The translations under genes were made by a program, and so were the position numbers. Below the pieces are notes generated by a model, which saw only the letters and a program-made list of their open reading frames with translations, was not told the origin of the DNA and ran no database searches. Shown piece by piece: positions 12,201 through 18,403 of a stretch of 25,663 bases of DNA; the first letter of the stretch is position 1, and every line of letters begins with the position of its first letter. The stretch is taken from assembly GCF_000003605.2 (NCBI RefSeq), contig NW_003152750.1, forward strand, positions 162,367 through 188,029, written 5' to 3'. This stretch comes from Saccoglossus kowalevskii (taxonomy: Eukaryota; Hemichordata; Enteropneusta; Harrimaniidae).

Positions 12201-15200
12201 CCGATCCGTGCTTTATCAATAACAATTTTCATCTGGTGACAAAAATACTTATTTATTCGCGGCAATAAAAATAATTATTTTTTGTAATGAACAAATTAAT
12301 AGGATACAAATAGATTTTTTTTTTTCAGGTGAGCGAATTAATAAGATCCATTTTGATCGGTTCAATTTGAACTTGTTTTCGCCAATTTAATAGTGATCAA
12401 GACGTTCTTTCGTGTTTTGGAGTGGTTTAGGGGCCGTGGCTAACAAAAAATGTCGCAGGGAATCAGAGTGGACAGCAGGGAACTCAACCAAAAGTCACGC
12501 ACCACTCGAAATGTTAGTTTCTAGCTTTTCAATTGGTCGCGAGGAAGACAAGATGCCAATCACAGAGATGCACTGTATTTTGTGCTACATTGAAGGAGCA
12601 AAATGCACGCTGTTTTGGAATGAATATGTAAACAAACAATCAATTTGTGGCTACAAATTGTGGCCTTCTGATTGTACCGCTTTCTTTTATTAAAATGGTA
12701 CTTTTTACACACACACATATTTTGGTACGGTGTATCCCTTTTTTGGAGGATGAAAATGGCCGTTTTGTTTGTGTTGTAAAAAGTTACAAATAGATTAATT
12801 TGTGCTTGACAAGTCGCCGGCAGTGAAGCCTTCAAACCAATCAGCTTCATCGTCGTTGTCATGGAGCAGGTCAGCAAACGTTTCAGCTATTTCGTCTTCA
12901 GCCCCGTTAATTGCATTAGTAATGCCGCACAACTTGAACGACTTTGAGATCATCGATGGTCGCTCGACTACTAGTAACTTCTTCCAAGCATTTTCAACAC
13001 AGTCCACGATAGTCTGTTTATGGACCGTTAACAAGCGTGATTCTGAATATGAGCACGAAATGAAATGAATCAAGCACTATCATTGAATATCGTCTCTCTG
13101 TGTATGGTACCCATATCTCGTCTACCCAGCGTAGCATGAGTGCTTCATTCATCCATCCCTTTTTTTGGACAGCAATGACGAAACTGGGTGGGGATTTCAA
13201 TTCACGTTTTCCCTTGAATATAATCATGGGGGAAGTACATCTCACCATTTTACATTCAGTCAGTACGATGGTGAGGTGACGCTTTTCATTGCCCATGGTT
13301 CAAACTTTCATTTTTTTCGCCCCTCGAGTGTCCACTGTTCTGTTCGGGACTAAATCAAAATAAACGGGGGGTTTCATCCATAATTCCTATATAATCAGAC
13401 CCTATTCACTGAGTTTAATTCGCACAGATGTCAAAAACTTGTTGAGTTTTTCTTCAAAGTCAGCGGGCAATCGCCATTGCAGTTTTTGCACAAAGTGTGA
13501 GATTGTTCTGTTTCATGAAGTGCTGACACCAACCGCGAGAAGCTTTAAAACGTTGGAGTTATCAGGGACATCGCATGATAACTAATTTCGTCAATCTGCA
13601 AGTCCCATTCTCGAATTAACCAGGCAAGCATTTGTTCGTTCAGTTCTCCCCCATACGTTATTTTACGCCCACTGCTATAACATCATCCATCTTTTGTGAA
13701 CTGTTTGTGGTCAAAATCATATTTTTTCCACCCTCTGATGGTTGATGATGCAATCTTGTACCTTCTAGAAGCAGTATTGATACCGATGATTTTTGCCTCC
13801 TCAAAAATTGCCCTGCGTTTCTTTACATTGTAAGAAATATACACGCCTCAACTTTTTGGAGTTGATTGGGCGATCGATTGATGAGGCGGGGAGACGAGTC
13901 GAAATGTGGTGATAATGACATGGACGAGTCAAGTGGTGCTGGGCGCGGTGATCCGATGTTCTCTTAATGGGTTGTGGTGGGTTGCGATACTGCAACATCA
14001 CTTGTGTCGATTCGAGGATTCTTAGGTCTGCCAACGGGGCGTTTTTTCCCGAACGATAGTGGGTGATGTACAAAACATAGACAACGGAATAGCTGGTATA
14101 TCAGCAGAAGGTTTAGAAAAAAAAGAATCAATACGGCGAGACATATTGAAAGTACTATTAGCTTGTTACAAGACTAAAAGCAAGTAAATTCAGATTGGAA
14201 ATATGTCTTATTTATGCCATCTCGTAGCCCCAAATTCTTCACACATTTTCAGACACATATCTGCGATAAACTTGGTGCAACTCATGCTGTTTAAAAAAAC
14301 AACAATGAATTTGCAATTGAGCTCATATCGTGTACAAAGGCGAAACAGTTTCACTGACTGGAGAGGACAGGAAATTGTCAGTATACTGTGTGACCCATCC
14401 TATTTAAAAACAAATCTGGCATGTGCCCATCTATTTACAACATTGAATTCGCAAATGAGCTCATAATATCTACAATGTCTGGAAGGAGGCAGGAAGTAGT
14501 CAGTGCTACATGTAACGTCTGACACATTAATTTTGAGACCAAAGACGCATCGTTTTGTCGCGAACATTAATATTGTTATTAATTTTGAAGTTATTATTGT
14601 TATATTCAATGTTATGGTAATACTGCCAATATCCAAGTGAAATGCATAAATTATGTTAATTAAGGTCAATCAACGTCCGCACGTGATCGGTATTGACCAA
14701 TCAGTGTTTGTTTATTTTCTGCTCACGTGCAGTTCAAATTCTGTTATCTTCTGTGTTCCTGTTCCAGACAACATTCGTTTTTGAATAAATAGTATACAGG
14801 TTGTGATTGTAATATTCATGGGAAAACCTAACTGAGTCTGTATTTCTGTGACGCTATTCACAATTTAGTGCCGAGACCAGGATATTTCCGAACACTACCT
14901 GACGATGCCAACCTTAGCCTCTACCCACGCAAAGGCATAGAAACAAAGTGTCTTGCTCGAAAGGATCATCAAACCGATCAAAGACCTCATCCGCGAATTC
15001 GACTCCCTACCAAACTTGTATTTTTCCAATCAAAGCTCTGCTAGCTGCAATGATGGTTACTAAATAACCATGCTTCGACGATCGCCGGTGATCACAACAA
15101 CTCAAGGTAATTGGTAACGTGAAAACGATAAACGCATACTGAAAACAAAAAAGGTATTTGGCGATATTGATAGGATACAAATTATAGTTTTGTTTTTAGA

Positions 15201-18200
15201 ACGTGGCGAATTAATAGGACACAAATAATAATTAGCCCCCGAAAATAAAATAGGCGGACGAATTAATAGAGACTGCGAATTAATACAGTTTTTAATATAA
15301 TAAGGTAATTTGCATTTTTTTTTTATTTAATTGGTAACGAAAGTATAATCTAAAATAAGTTTCAAATAAAAATAAACACAACTGCATTGCTTAGTAGCAA
15401 ATGATCACGGTAGCCCAACAGGTCATGCTGTGTTTCACAATTGTTGATTATTATTCATTAGTGATCATAATAATGTACAAAGAAAAAATTTGTTGTATTG
15501 TTATGAAAAGCAAGTAAAATTCAACTCTGGTCGCATGTAAACGCTTAAACCATGTGACATTTTTTCGTGACGACTTCCATGAGTTTGCCGATCACTGAAT
15601 AGTGCGGCATGTCGCCGATGTATGATAGTGTTTACATCTTGTTTATCATAGTTCTATAAGGCATATGGTAAACCGTTACACTGAAAGAAGTTATATGGAC
15701 ATCGACCAACCATTGGGATTCACGCTTTTTGACAAACCAACCAATGGGAATCATGCTCTTTGCTGAGTGACACTGCAACCCTTTCGCAGAGTGAAATAAT
15801 CAACATTTGGCGAGTCGCACAATCGCATCGCAGAGTTAGTTTTTTCCTTTTACATACATACCTTGAATAGCACATAGTTTGTAGAATCAGTCTCTGTCGC
15901 ATGAATTTGAATAATTTTGCGCATATGGCAAACTATGTACATGCTCAAACACCTAGCTCTAGTACTAATAAAAAAAACTAGAAAACCAAAAAAAGAACAT
16001 CACAAGCTCACTATAAAACCAAAAAAATCAAATTAACAGTCGAAGGTGATACAGACATAATCCTGAAACTAATCAATGTTGTACATTACCCTAAAGTACC
16101 CAGGTACCAAATTTAATCAAAATCCGCTAAAATTTTTTGAGATTTCTCATACATTGACTGAAATGAGAAAACGAACATGCAAATTAGCTACTTAATATGC
16201 AAGCACATAGCCCCCAAAACAAATCCTGTTTGCACGTTATCCTATGAACTAAATTTTATAAAAATCCACTCAAAAGTTTTTGAGATTTTGCTCACATAGA
16301 CTGAAAATAGACAATTAATATGCAAATAATATGCCAGCTACTTATACGCAGACATGGCCCAAAAAAAAAAATCATGTGCATTACCATAAGGTACCTATGT
16401 ATCAATTTCGATTAAAATCCATCTTTGCTAAGATAACAAATAACACATGTGCATAAACTGAGGCATGTCTATGTTAAAGTACTAAGTCATGTTTTAATGA
16501 TCCAGCATTCAATAAATTTGTGCATGATTTATGCATGTACTTCCAGTACAGATGTGCTTCTAGAACAAATAAAGTTTTTGAAAAATGTGCAATACCTCAT
16601 AATGCCTGATACAGACTTGATTTCGCAACCCACAATATATGTGTACACAAAGTGGCATAATTCTTCTTACTTACCCTTCTAATTCTACATTCACTTGATC
16701 ACAGAATCCCATTATATATTCCCAGTCATCTTCTCGGTTAAATGGATTTGTGGCTTTATCTAAAAATGAAATAGTGACAAAAGATGCATGGCAAAGTCCC
16801 CGTTAGTTATCAAATTTAAAATATGTGTATATAATTTTGTTTATAGTAATTTAGTTGGAAAATAAGCATGTCAGAGATATGGATCCAAAAGCTGATGCTT
16901 GATTATGATTTTTTAACATTAAAATGACTGAGATTCAGTCATATTGTATCTGATTGTCAAACAGTACCTGCCCATATTGAGAGGTATTGCTCTGGAACAG
17001 CATTAATTAAAACAAACGGCCGCTATTCGACCATTTTGAATTAGATTGTCAAACCAATACATCTGTATATCGATGACATGCAAAATTTGAACGTAATCAG
17101 TTGAAGCATGTCAGAGATATGGCACTAGAACAGCATTTACTAAAACAAAATAGCTGCTAGTCAGCCATTTTGAATCCGATCTGAAAATCCGATCCAAAAT
17201 GACTAATGTATATACCATTTTTCAACAAAATCCATTTGTAAATATCCAAGATCTGGTTCAAGAATGCCAGAAGAGCTTGATTTCGATGATTTTCAGCACA
17301 AAATGACGGGCATTTGGCCATCATGAATCAGATTGTGGAACAAATTGAGGTGCATATGTATAATATTATATATGATGTATGTGTGAAGTTTAAATTTAAT
17401 CAGTTCAGGCATGTCTAGGATATAGGTCCGGGCGCACACATGAACTCACGGACACAGGCAAAATCCACAAGTCCCTGTGTGTCACTGCTGTTTTGCGCAT
17501 GCATAACTGTAGAAAATTTAATCAAAATGGCGTCGCACACTGTTCTTTAGAGGTGTGGTAAGCCTGTGTTGACAGCATGAAAATAGTATCAAATTCGTAT
17601 TAGTTTTAAAAAAAGCGATGCATTTGCAAAAGCATATTTCAAATCCATATATTTGTTTACAATCTGCCTAAATTCATATTTATGTTGTATGCCATGTCAG
17701 AGGTCATCTTTGCTATCACGCACATTACACACTGACAACCACACTTTTTGTAGTTCAGTACACAAAGTGTATATGGCAAAGCTCCATAAAAATATATTTC
17801 TGTTCTATTTTACTGACTGGTTTCAATCACGTTTTGTTTGTATTGACTCTTTAAAGAGGAAGCTGTCAACCCAAGGGACTGTACCCTACAATCACCATTG
17901 TCTATTTCAGTATTTATAATATAGCCCTGTGTCGAGGGTTAGCAATAGCATATTATAGTCAGACGAACCCCCCCCCCCCGCCCCCAACCGTATGAACGCC
18001 CGACCGTATAATTGTAACCCCCGACCATTCACAGCGGTATATGTAATTAGATCATATTTAGATTCGCGTTGTTATTCTAATTTATCAAGTAAAGTTTCTG
18101 TTAATATACCCATCGTAAGTAAAAACCGATTGAATTTCGAACCCGGAAAACTCCGGAAGCTCATGAATTCTCTCACGCCGGTGTATATTGTAGTTGTGTG

Positions 18201-18399
18201 TTCCCCGAGTCGATCGTCCACGGCCAGACACTTTTTTTTTTTTGCTGCCGTGGGTGAATAATAATGTGAACATCATATGAACGTGAATATTATATAAATC
18301 TAATGTGTATTACTTAAAAATTTTGAGGAATATGTTTTATAGAATGGAAATGAAACACTCACTCAGCCACGATTCGAGGGATTCGCCATCGTCCGCCAT
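56..18399 (-). CDS. GGA: GGA-family ADP-ribosylation-factor-binding clathrin adaptor, 5' ten coding exons (3' end outside window)
   Basis: Minus-strand gene with ten coding exons: 18363-18399, 16675-16759, 11394-11568, 10293-10416, 8208-8308, 5716-5934, 4874-4955, 4208-4306, 2610-2780 and 56-279. All have GT-AG borders, and phases agree at every junction (1317 nt, 439 residues). Residues about 1-140 are a VHS domain containing KFRFLNEMIKLVSPKYLG, the region that in known GGAs binds acidic dileucine sorting signals. Residues about 160-300 are a GAT domain. Its AANRLIKNMVKED helix matches the ARF-GTP contact, including the conserved Asn, and DILQANDSL lies in the ubiquitin-binding C-GAT bundle. 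A hinge follows with LLLEDELSALG, typical of GGAs. Known GGAs recruit clathrin at the trans-Golgi network to sort cargo such as mannose-6-phosphate receptors. The C-terminal GAE ear is absent because the window ends. TOM1/TOM1L proteins share VHS-GAT but fit the hinge and exon sequences less well. Which vertebrate GGA it corresponds to cannot be decided; invertebrates usually have one. Confidence 0.96.
1350..2215 (+). repeat. dispersed modular repeat, copy A (interrupted)
   Basis: Contains the recurring modules AAAATGGCC(A/G)C...GTCGGC, TTGAATGTGATCGGTG and ACATGTCTG, and ends with a GACAGAAAGACAAACA-type tract. The same modules occur in the same order at 6235-7130, 16850-17480 and 22060-22555. 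A minisatellite interrupts this copy. No coding capacity; class unknown. Confidence 0.6.
1798..1946 (+). repeat. degenerate minisatellite, about 21-23 bp units
   Basis: Six or so imperfect units built around CTCGCATATGGCATTTT...CTA, for example starting near 1835, 1857, 1880, 1903 and 1924. Low internal identity suggests an old array. It sits inside dispersed-repeat copy A in GGA intron 9. Confidence 0.65.
2610..2780 (-). CDS. GGA: GGA coding exon 9 (hinge)
   Basis: 171 nt, entered in phase 1 after exon 8 (codon A|GA) and left in phase 1. Acceptor is CTGTTACAG|GA, donor TTAG|GTATCA. It is a low-complexity Ser/Thr/Ala-rich hinge ending in SSALLLEDELSALG, the conserved LL-x-DEL-x-x-LG element of GGA hinges. 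The plus strand across it also stays open (2582-2797), which is a shadow. Confidence 0.9.
3234..3246 (+). repeat. G13 homopolymer
   Basis: Thirteen consecutive G on the plus strand (C on the GGA transcript) in an otherwise AT-rich intron. Length may be unreliable in assembly. Confidence 0.9.
3874..3947 (+). repeat. perfect 37-bp tandem duplication
   Basis: Two adjacent identical 37-bp copies (3874-3910 and 3911-3947), each beginning CATCATACTTACAAATAC. The absence of mismatches implies a recent event or a segregating allele. Located in GGA intron 8. Confidence 0.95.
4208..4306 (-). CDS. GGA: GGA coding exon 8 (end of GAT)
   Basis: 99 nt, acceptor CATGTAG|AT, donor GGAA|GTATGT. Encodes NDILQANDSLVKVMESFKLI and the following V-E-G-V. 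ILQANDxL is the conserved last helix of the GAT domain, contacted by ubiquitin and Rabaptin-5 in GGA1/GGA3. Confidence 0.95.
4307..4873 (-). other. GGA intron 7
   Basis: Short intron whose main content is MITE copy 1. Nothing else recognised. Confidence 0.75.
4475..4607. mobile_element. MITE copy 1 (TTAA-flanked inverted-repeat element)
   Basis: 133-bp block with TTAA at both edges. The left end reads TTAAAGCGTGGTGGTCGTCG and the reverse complement of the right end reads TTAAAGGGTTGCAGTCATCG, so the termini are imperfect inverted repeats. The interior (AACAATGTATTTTACA, CCCATATCGAACAGGA) aligns with the reverse complement of copy 3 at 24010-24169. No coding capacity. TTAA is the piggyBac target site, but assignment to that superfamily is tentative. 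In GGA intron 7. Confidence 0.75.
4874..4955 (-). CDS. GGA: GGA coding exon 7 (C-GAT helix)
   Basis: 82 nt, acceptor TGAACAG|GA, donor CTAA|GTAAGT. Encodes ELYEACEKMRPKLFTLASD followed by an acidic ADDKDDGL. It matches the LYQRCERMRPTLFRLASD segment of human GGA1. Confidence 0.95.
4956..5715 (-). other. GGA intron 6
   Basis: AT-rich intron without a recognisable repeat or exon. A 73-codon plus-strand open frame at 5252-5473 has no recognisable protein features. Confidence 0.7.
5716..5934 (-). CDS. GGA: GGA coding exon 6 (GAT domain, ARF-binding hook)
   Basis: 219 nt, exactly 73 codons, phase 0 at both ends. Acceptor is TTTTTCAG|TT, donor AAG|GTAACA. Encodes LLDRLLKSKNQEDLQAANRL and then IKNMVKEDANRMEKVSRRL, the helix-loop-helix that grips ARF-GTP in known GGAs. 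CNNNVKLLNEML begins the C-GAT helix bundle. Confidence 0.97.
6235..7130 (+). repeat. dispersed modular repeat, copy B (interrupted)
   Basis: Left part (6235-6345) has GTTCAGAATGGCAGAAATGC, TTGACTTTGATG and AAAATGGCTGTCATTCTGGC. Right part (6950-7130) has TTGGCCATCTTGAATCAGAT, ATGTGTGAAGTTTTAATGTG, a GATCGGCCCAGGTATGTCTG stretch, and an ending with repeated ACACACACGGAGGTCAATAA. The parts match 16850-17480 and 22060-22555 but are separated by about 600 bp of unrelated DNA. Confidence 0.65.
6398..6447 (+). repeat. 26-bp tandem duplication
   Basis: TCTGCATTGCGTTAATAATA followed by GTT occurs at 6398 and again at 6424, a 26-bp period, identical over about 23 bp. In GGA intron 5 beside dispersed repeat copy B. 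Confidence 0.9.
8208..8308 (-). CDS. GGA: GGA coding exon 5 (VHS-GAT linker)
   Basis: 101 nt, acceptor AATTGCAG|GA, donor AAG|GTGAGA. Encodes GIVTTDP, a proline-rich linker (EPPPPPRPKD) and the acidic FEDEDKAK entering the GAT domain. The proline run between VHS and GAT is typical of GGAs. Confidence 0.94.
8372..8456 (+). repeat. subterminal array of CCGCCATGCTT with an inverted leading copy
   Basis: CCGCCATGCTT-type 11-mers start at 8385, 8406 (one mismatch), 8426 and 8446 (last base differs), a 20-21 bp period. The inverted copy AAGCATGGCGG at 8372-8382 forms a near-perfect palindrome with the first, 2-nt loop. Another copy is at 9744-9754. Clustered subterminal 11-mers suggest transposase-binding sites. 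Confidence 0.75.
8627..9570 (+). CDS. two-exon zinc-finger protein resembling the N-terminus of hAT-type transposase-derived proteins
   Basis: Exon 1 is 8627-8807 (donor TCAG|GTATGA); exon 2 is 9413-9570 (acceptor TTTACCACTAG|GA after a T tract). Phase is consistent and gives 112 residues. The N-terminus is very basic (KRKRVETQKRRE), followed by FDESWKKIFPWL. The splice then creates SGMLCSLCSKHN and WNKVPC, the layout of the N-terminal zinc finger in ZNF862/C17orf113-like, hAT-derived proteins. The two histidines expected after the SL motif are missing (TSLTTVKQPMFG), and there is no catalytic domain. An AATAAA lies 81 bp past the stop. Start chosen as the first ATG after an in-frame TGA. It is antisense within a GGA intron. 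Either a decayed transposon gene or a small domesticated one; not distinguishable here. Confidence 0.6.
9065..9108 (+). promoter_or_regulatory. ETS (CTTCCGG) plus perfect YY1/TISU element
   Basis: CTTCCGG at 9065-9071 and CAAGATGGCGGC at 9097-9108 lie 25 bp apart. The second matches the TISU consensus SAASATGGCGGC at all 12 positions. The ATG opens only a 17-codon frame, then TGA. The site is inside the intron of the plus-strand zinc-finger gene and could be a cryptic promoter. Confidence 0.45.
9651..9656 (+). terminator. poly(A) signal AATAAA of the plus-strand zinc-finger gene
   Basis: Canonical AATAAA 81 bp beyond the TAG stop at 9568-9570, on the same strand. Position fits a short 3' UTR. 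Confidence 0.6.
10293..10416 (-). CDS. GGA: GGA coding exon 4 (VHS C-terminal helices)
   Basis: 124 nt, acceptor GATTACAG|TA, donor CAAG|GTACGA. Encodes YLGEKTSEKVKTKVIELLY, then W-x-x-GLP and AYKMLKKQG, the conserved end of the VHS domain. Confidence 0.96.
10417..11393 (-). other. GGA intron 3
   Basis: Contains a less AT-rich stretch at about 10610-11010 (runs such as GGCGCAGCACCC and CCCCCACCTGGTGGCG) that looks like an unclassified insertion. Open frames there on both strands show no recognisable domain. Confidence 0.6.
11394..11568 (-). CDS. GGA: GGA coding exon 3 (VHS core)
   Basis: 175 nt, acceptor TTTTTCAG|AC, donor AAG|GTAAAT. Encodes the VHS core: IAHKMQSPQEMEALQSLTVL, the cysteine pair around SCVKNCGRRF, and KFRFLNEMIKLVSPK, the cargo-signal binding helix region of GGAs. 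This is the most diagnostic exon for the family. Confidence 0.97.
11706..11781 (+). repeat. 76-bp inverted repeat, left arm
   Basis: Begins AACTAACTCTGC and ends GCAGTGTCACT. It aligns without gaps to the reverse complement of 15766-15841, 64 of 76 positions identical. Weaker similarity continues outward (ATGTATGTAA on both sides), so the true end lies slightly further out. Confidence 0.9.
12290..12349 (+). repeat. GAATTAATA motif repeats, left cluster
   Basis: Two motif copies about 42 bp apart: AAATTAATAGGATACAAATA at 12293 and GCGAATTAATAAGATCC at 12333. The unit matches the right cluster at 15161-15226 in the same orientation, with a T-rich spacer in both. Confidence 0.7.
12795..13880 (-). 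pseudogene. pogo/Tigger-type DDE transposase pseudogene
   Basis: Read on the minus strand in shifting frames, it shows the order of a pogo-superfamily transposase. First is an N-terminal helix-turn-helix-like region (13880-13690, ending STIRGWKKYD), then a second DNA-binding helix (GRKITYGGELNEQMLAW). Next are the first catalytic Asp in GIMDETP, the GNEKRHLTIVLT strand, FKGKR, and VQKKGWMNEALMLRW. The second catalytic Asp is in IVLDSF, and the C-terminal tail has SFKLCGITNAI and WFEGF. Stops and frameshifts occur between about 13300 and 13700. Directly after VLDSF the sequence jumps to the tail, so the segment that carries the third catalytic residue (LQPLDVxVNKPFK in relatives) is deleted. 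Inactive. The start is uncertain; upstream open sequence to 14073 shows no clear homology. Confidence 0.85.
14300..14525 (+). repeat. imperfect tandem repeat, about 138-bp period
   Basis: ACAATGAATTTGCAATTGAG followed by CTCATA near 14302 recurs near 14440 as ACATTGAATTCGCAAATGAG plus CTCATA. Similar downstream parts (GGA-GGAC/GGC-AGGAA-TGTCAGT and GTGTGACCC/GTCTGACAC) follow. Two copies; origin unknown. Confidence 0.6.
14654..15015 (+). mobile_element. probable BEL/Pao-type LTR retrotransposon relic (LTR plus start of gag region)
   Basis: A candidate 209-bp LTR (14654-14862) begins TGT, ends ACA and contains AATAAA (14784). It is followed by TAGTGCCGAGACCAGGAT, which resembles the junction after BEL-family LTRs. 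An ATG at 14905 opens a stretch that breaks at an in-frame stop. A shifted frame (about 14940-15015) continues as a charged helical segment like the start of a BEL gag. No pol is present and no second LTR was found. Assignment is from pattern memory. Confidence 0.4.
15161..15288 (+). repeat. GAATTAATA motif repeats, right cluster
   Basis: Four motif copies: GCGATATTGATAGGATACAA (15161), GCGAATTAATAGGACACAAA (15206), GACGAATTAATAGAGAC (15257) and GCGAATTAATACAG (15275). Such reiterated subterminal motifs are usual near the ends of DNA transposons and may mark the end of the pogo-type element at 12.8-13.9 kb. Confidence 0.7.
15766..15841 (-). repeat. 76-bp inverted repeat, right arm
   Basis: Reverse complement begins AACTAACTCTGC and ends GCAGTGTCACT, pairing with 11706-11781 at 84% identity without gaps. 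Just inside it, at 15704-15761, is a roughly 29-bp imperfect tandem repeat containing CCAAT-like cores. Confidence 0.9.
16081..16440 (+). repeat. 147-bp tandem repeat, about 2.4 copies
   Basis: Copies start near 16081 (GTACATTACCCTAAAG), 16229 (TTTGCACGTTATCCTATG) and 16376 (TGTGCATTACCATAAGG). Each contains a TAAAATCC...TTTTTGAGATTT core, then ATGCAAAT/ATGC modules and an ACATGGCCC-like end. Identity is about 70%, so the repeat is old. Last copy truncated. In GGA intron 2. Confidence 0.75.
16675..16759 (-). CDS. GGA: GGA coding exon 2 (VHS, N-terminal helices)
   Basis: 85 nt, entered in phase 1 and left in phase 2. Acceptor is TTTTTAG|AT, donor GG|GTAAGT. It encodes KATNPFNREDDWEYIMGF and the following FCDQVN segment, closely matching the KATNP...DW...GFC start of GGA VHS domains. 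Confidence 0.95.
16850..17480 (+). repeat. dispersed modular repeat, copy C (longest)
   Basis: The module CATGTCAGAGATATGG...AACAGCATT...GCCATTTTGAATC is reiterated about three times (16867, about 16960-17045, 17107-17180). It is followed by the GGTTCAAGAATGCCAGAAG/TTGATTTCGATGATTTTC module and the terminal AAGTTTAAATTTAATCAGTT / GGACACAGGCAAAATCC module. All modules recur in copies A, B and D in the same order and orientation. No coding capacity. Confidence 0.7.
17968..17985 (+). repeat. C-rich homopolymer tract (C12 G C5)
   Basis: Twelve C, one G, five C on the plus strand in GGA intron 1. The flanking GACCGTATGAACGCCCGACC stretch has short internal repetition. Sequencing length here may be unreliable. 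Confidence 0.8.
18363..18399 (-). CDS. GGA: GGA coding exon 1 (start codon)
   Basis: Encodes MADDGESLESWL plus the first base of the next codon. Donor is A|GTGAGTG. The start is the only in-frame ATG before the VHS helix and has a CAAGATGGCGGA context. An acceptor-like TTTTATTGCAG lies only 8 nt upstream of the ATG, so an upstream non-coding exon is possible. Confidence 0.9.
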
Positions 18400-18403
18400 C
18401 TTG
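18392..18403 (-). promoter_or_regulatory. TISU/YY1-like start-codon element of GGA
   Basis: Minus strand reads CAAGATGGCGGA, matching the TISU consensus SAASATGGCGGC at 11 of 12 positions with the ATG being the GGA start. TISU elements are known to combine YY1 binding with scanning-free initiation from very short 5' UTRs. A transcription start within about 30 nt upstream is the inference. Confidence 0.55.

Larger units (their letters stand above)
11706..15841. mobile_element. 4.1-kb composite block bounded by 76-bp inverted repeats
   Basis: Outer boundaries are the inverted repeats 11706-11781 and 15766-15841. Inside are a minus-strand pogo-type transposase pseudogene, an LTR-retrotransposon relic and two clusters of GAATTAATA motifs. 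This is either one large DNA transposon with later insertions, or two independent MITE-like copies in opposite orientation around a nested cluster. No target-site duplication identified. Confidence 0.5.
11569..16674 (-). other. GGA intron 2 (5.1 kb, transposon cluster)
   Basis: Longest GGA intron. From left to right it holds: 76-bp inverted repeat; GAATTAATA repeats; pogo transposase pseudogene; an imperfect tandem repeat (about 14300-14520); a BEL-like LTR relic; more GAATTAATA repeats; the matching inverted repeat; and a 147-bp tandem repeat. No GGA exon is missing, because exon 2 joins exon 3 in phase. Confidence 0.85.
16760..18362 (-). other. GGA intron 1
   Basis: Mostly dispersed repeat copy C (16850-17480). 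Also contains a C-rich tract around 17968-17985 and AT-rich unique sequence near the exon 1 donor. No other exon recognised. Confidence 0.75.

Noticed and set aside
12412-12693. 93-codon plus-strand open frame between repeat cluster and pogo pseudogene
   Set aside because: No recognisable domain. It has a few cysteines but no regular zinc-finger spacing, and it sits in transposon debris. Not annotated as a gene.
12802-13068. 88-codon plus-strand open frame over the pogo tail
   Set aside because: It is the antisense shadow of the transposase C-terminal region, whose minus-strand reading has clear family motifs.
17653-18276. 88-89 codon open frames in GGA intron 1
   Set aside because: No conserved motif. 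One runs through the C-rich tract flank and a T homopolymer, and neither joins GGA in phase.
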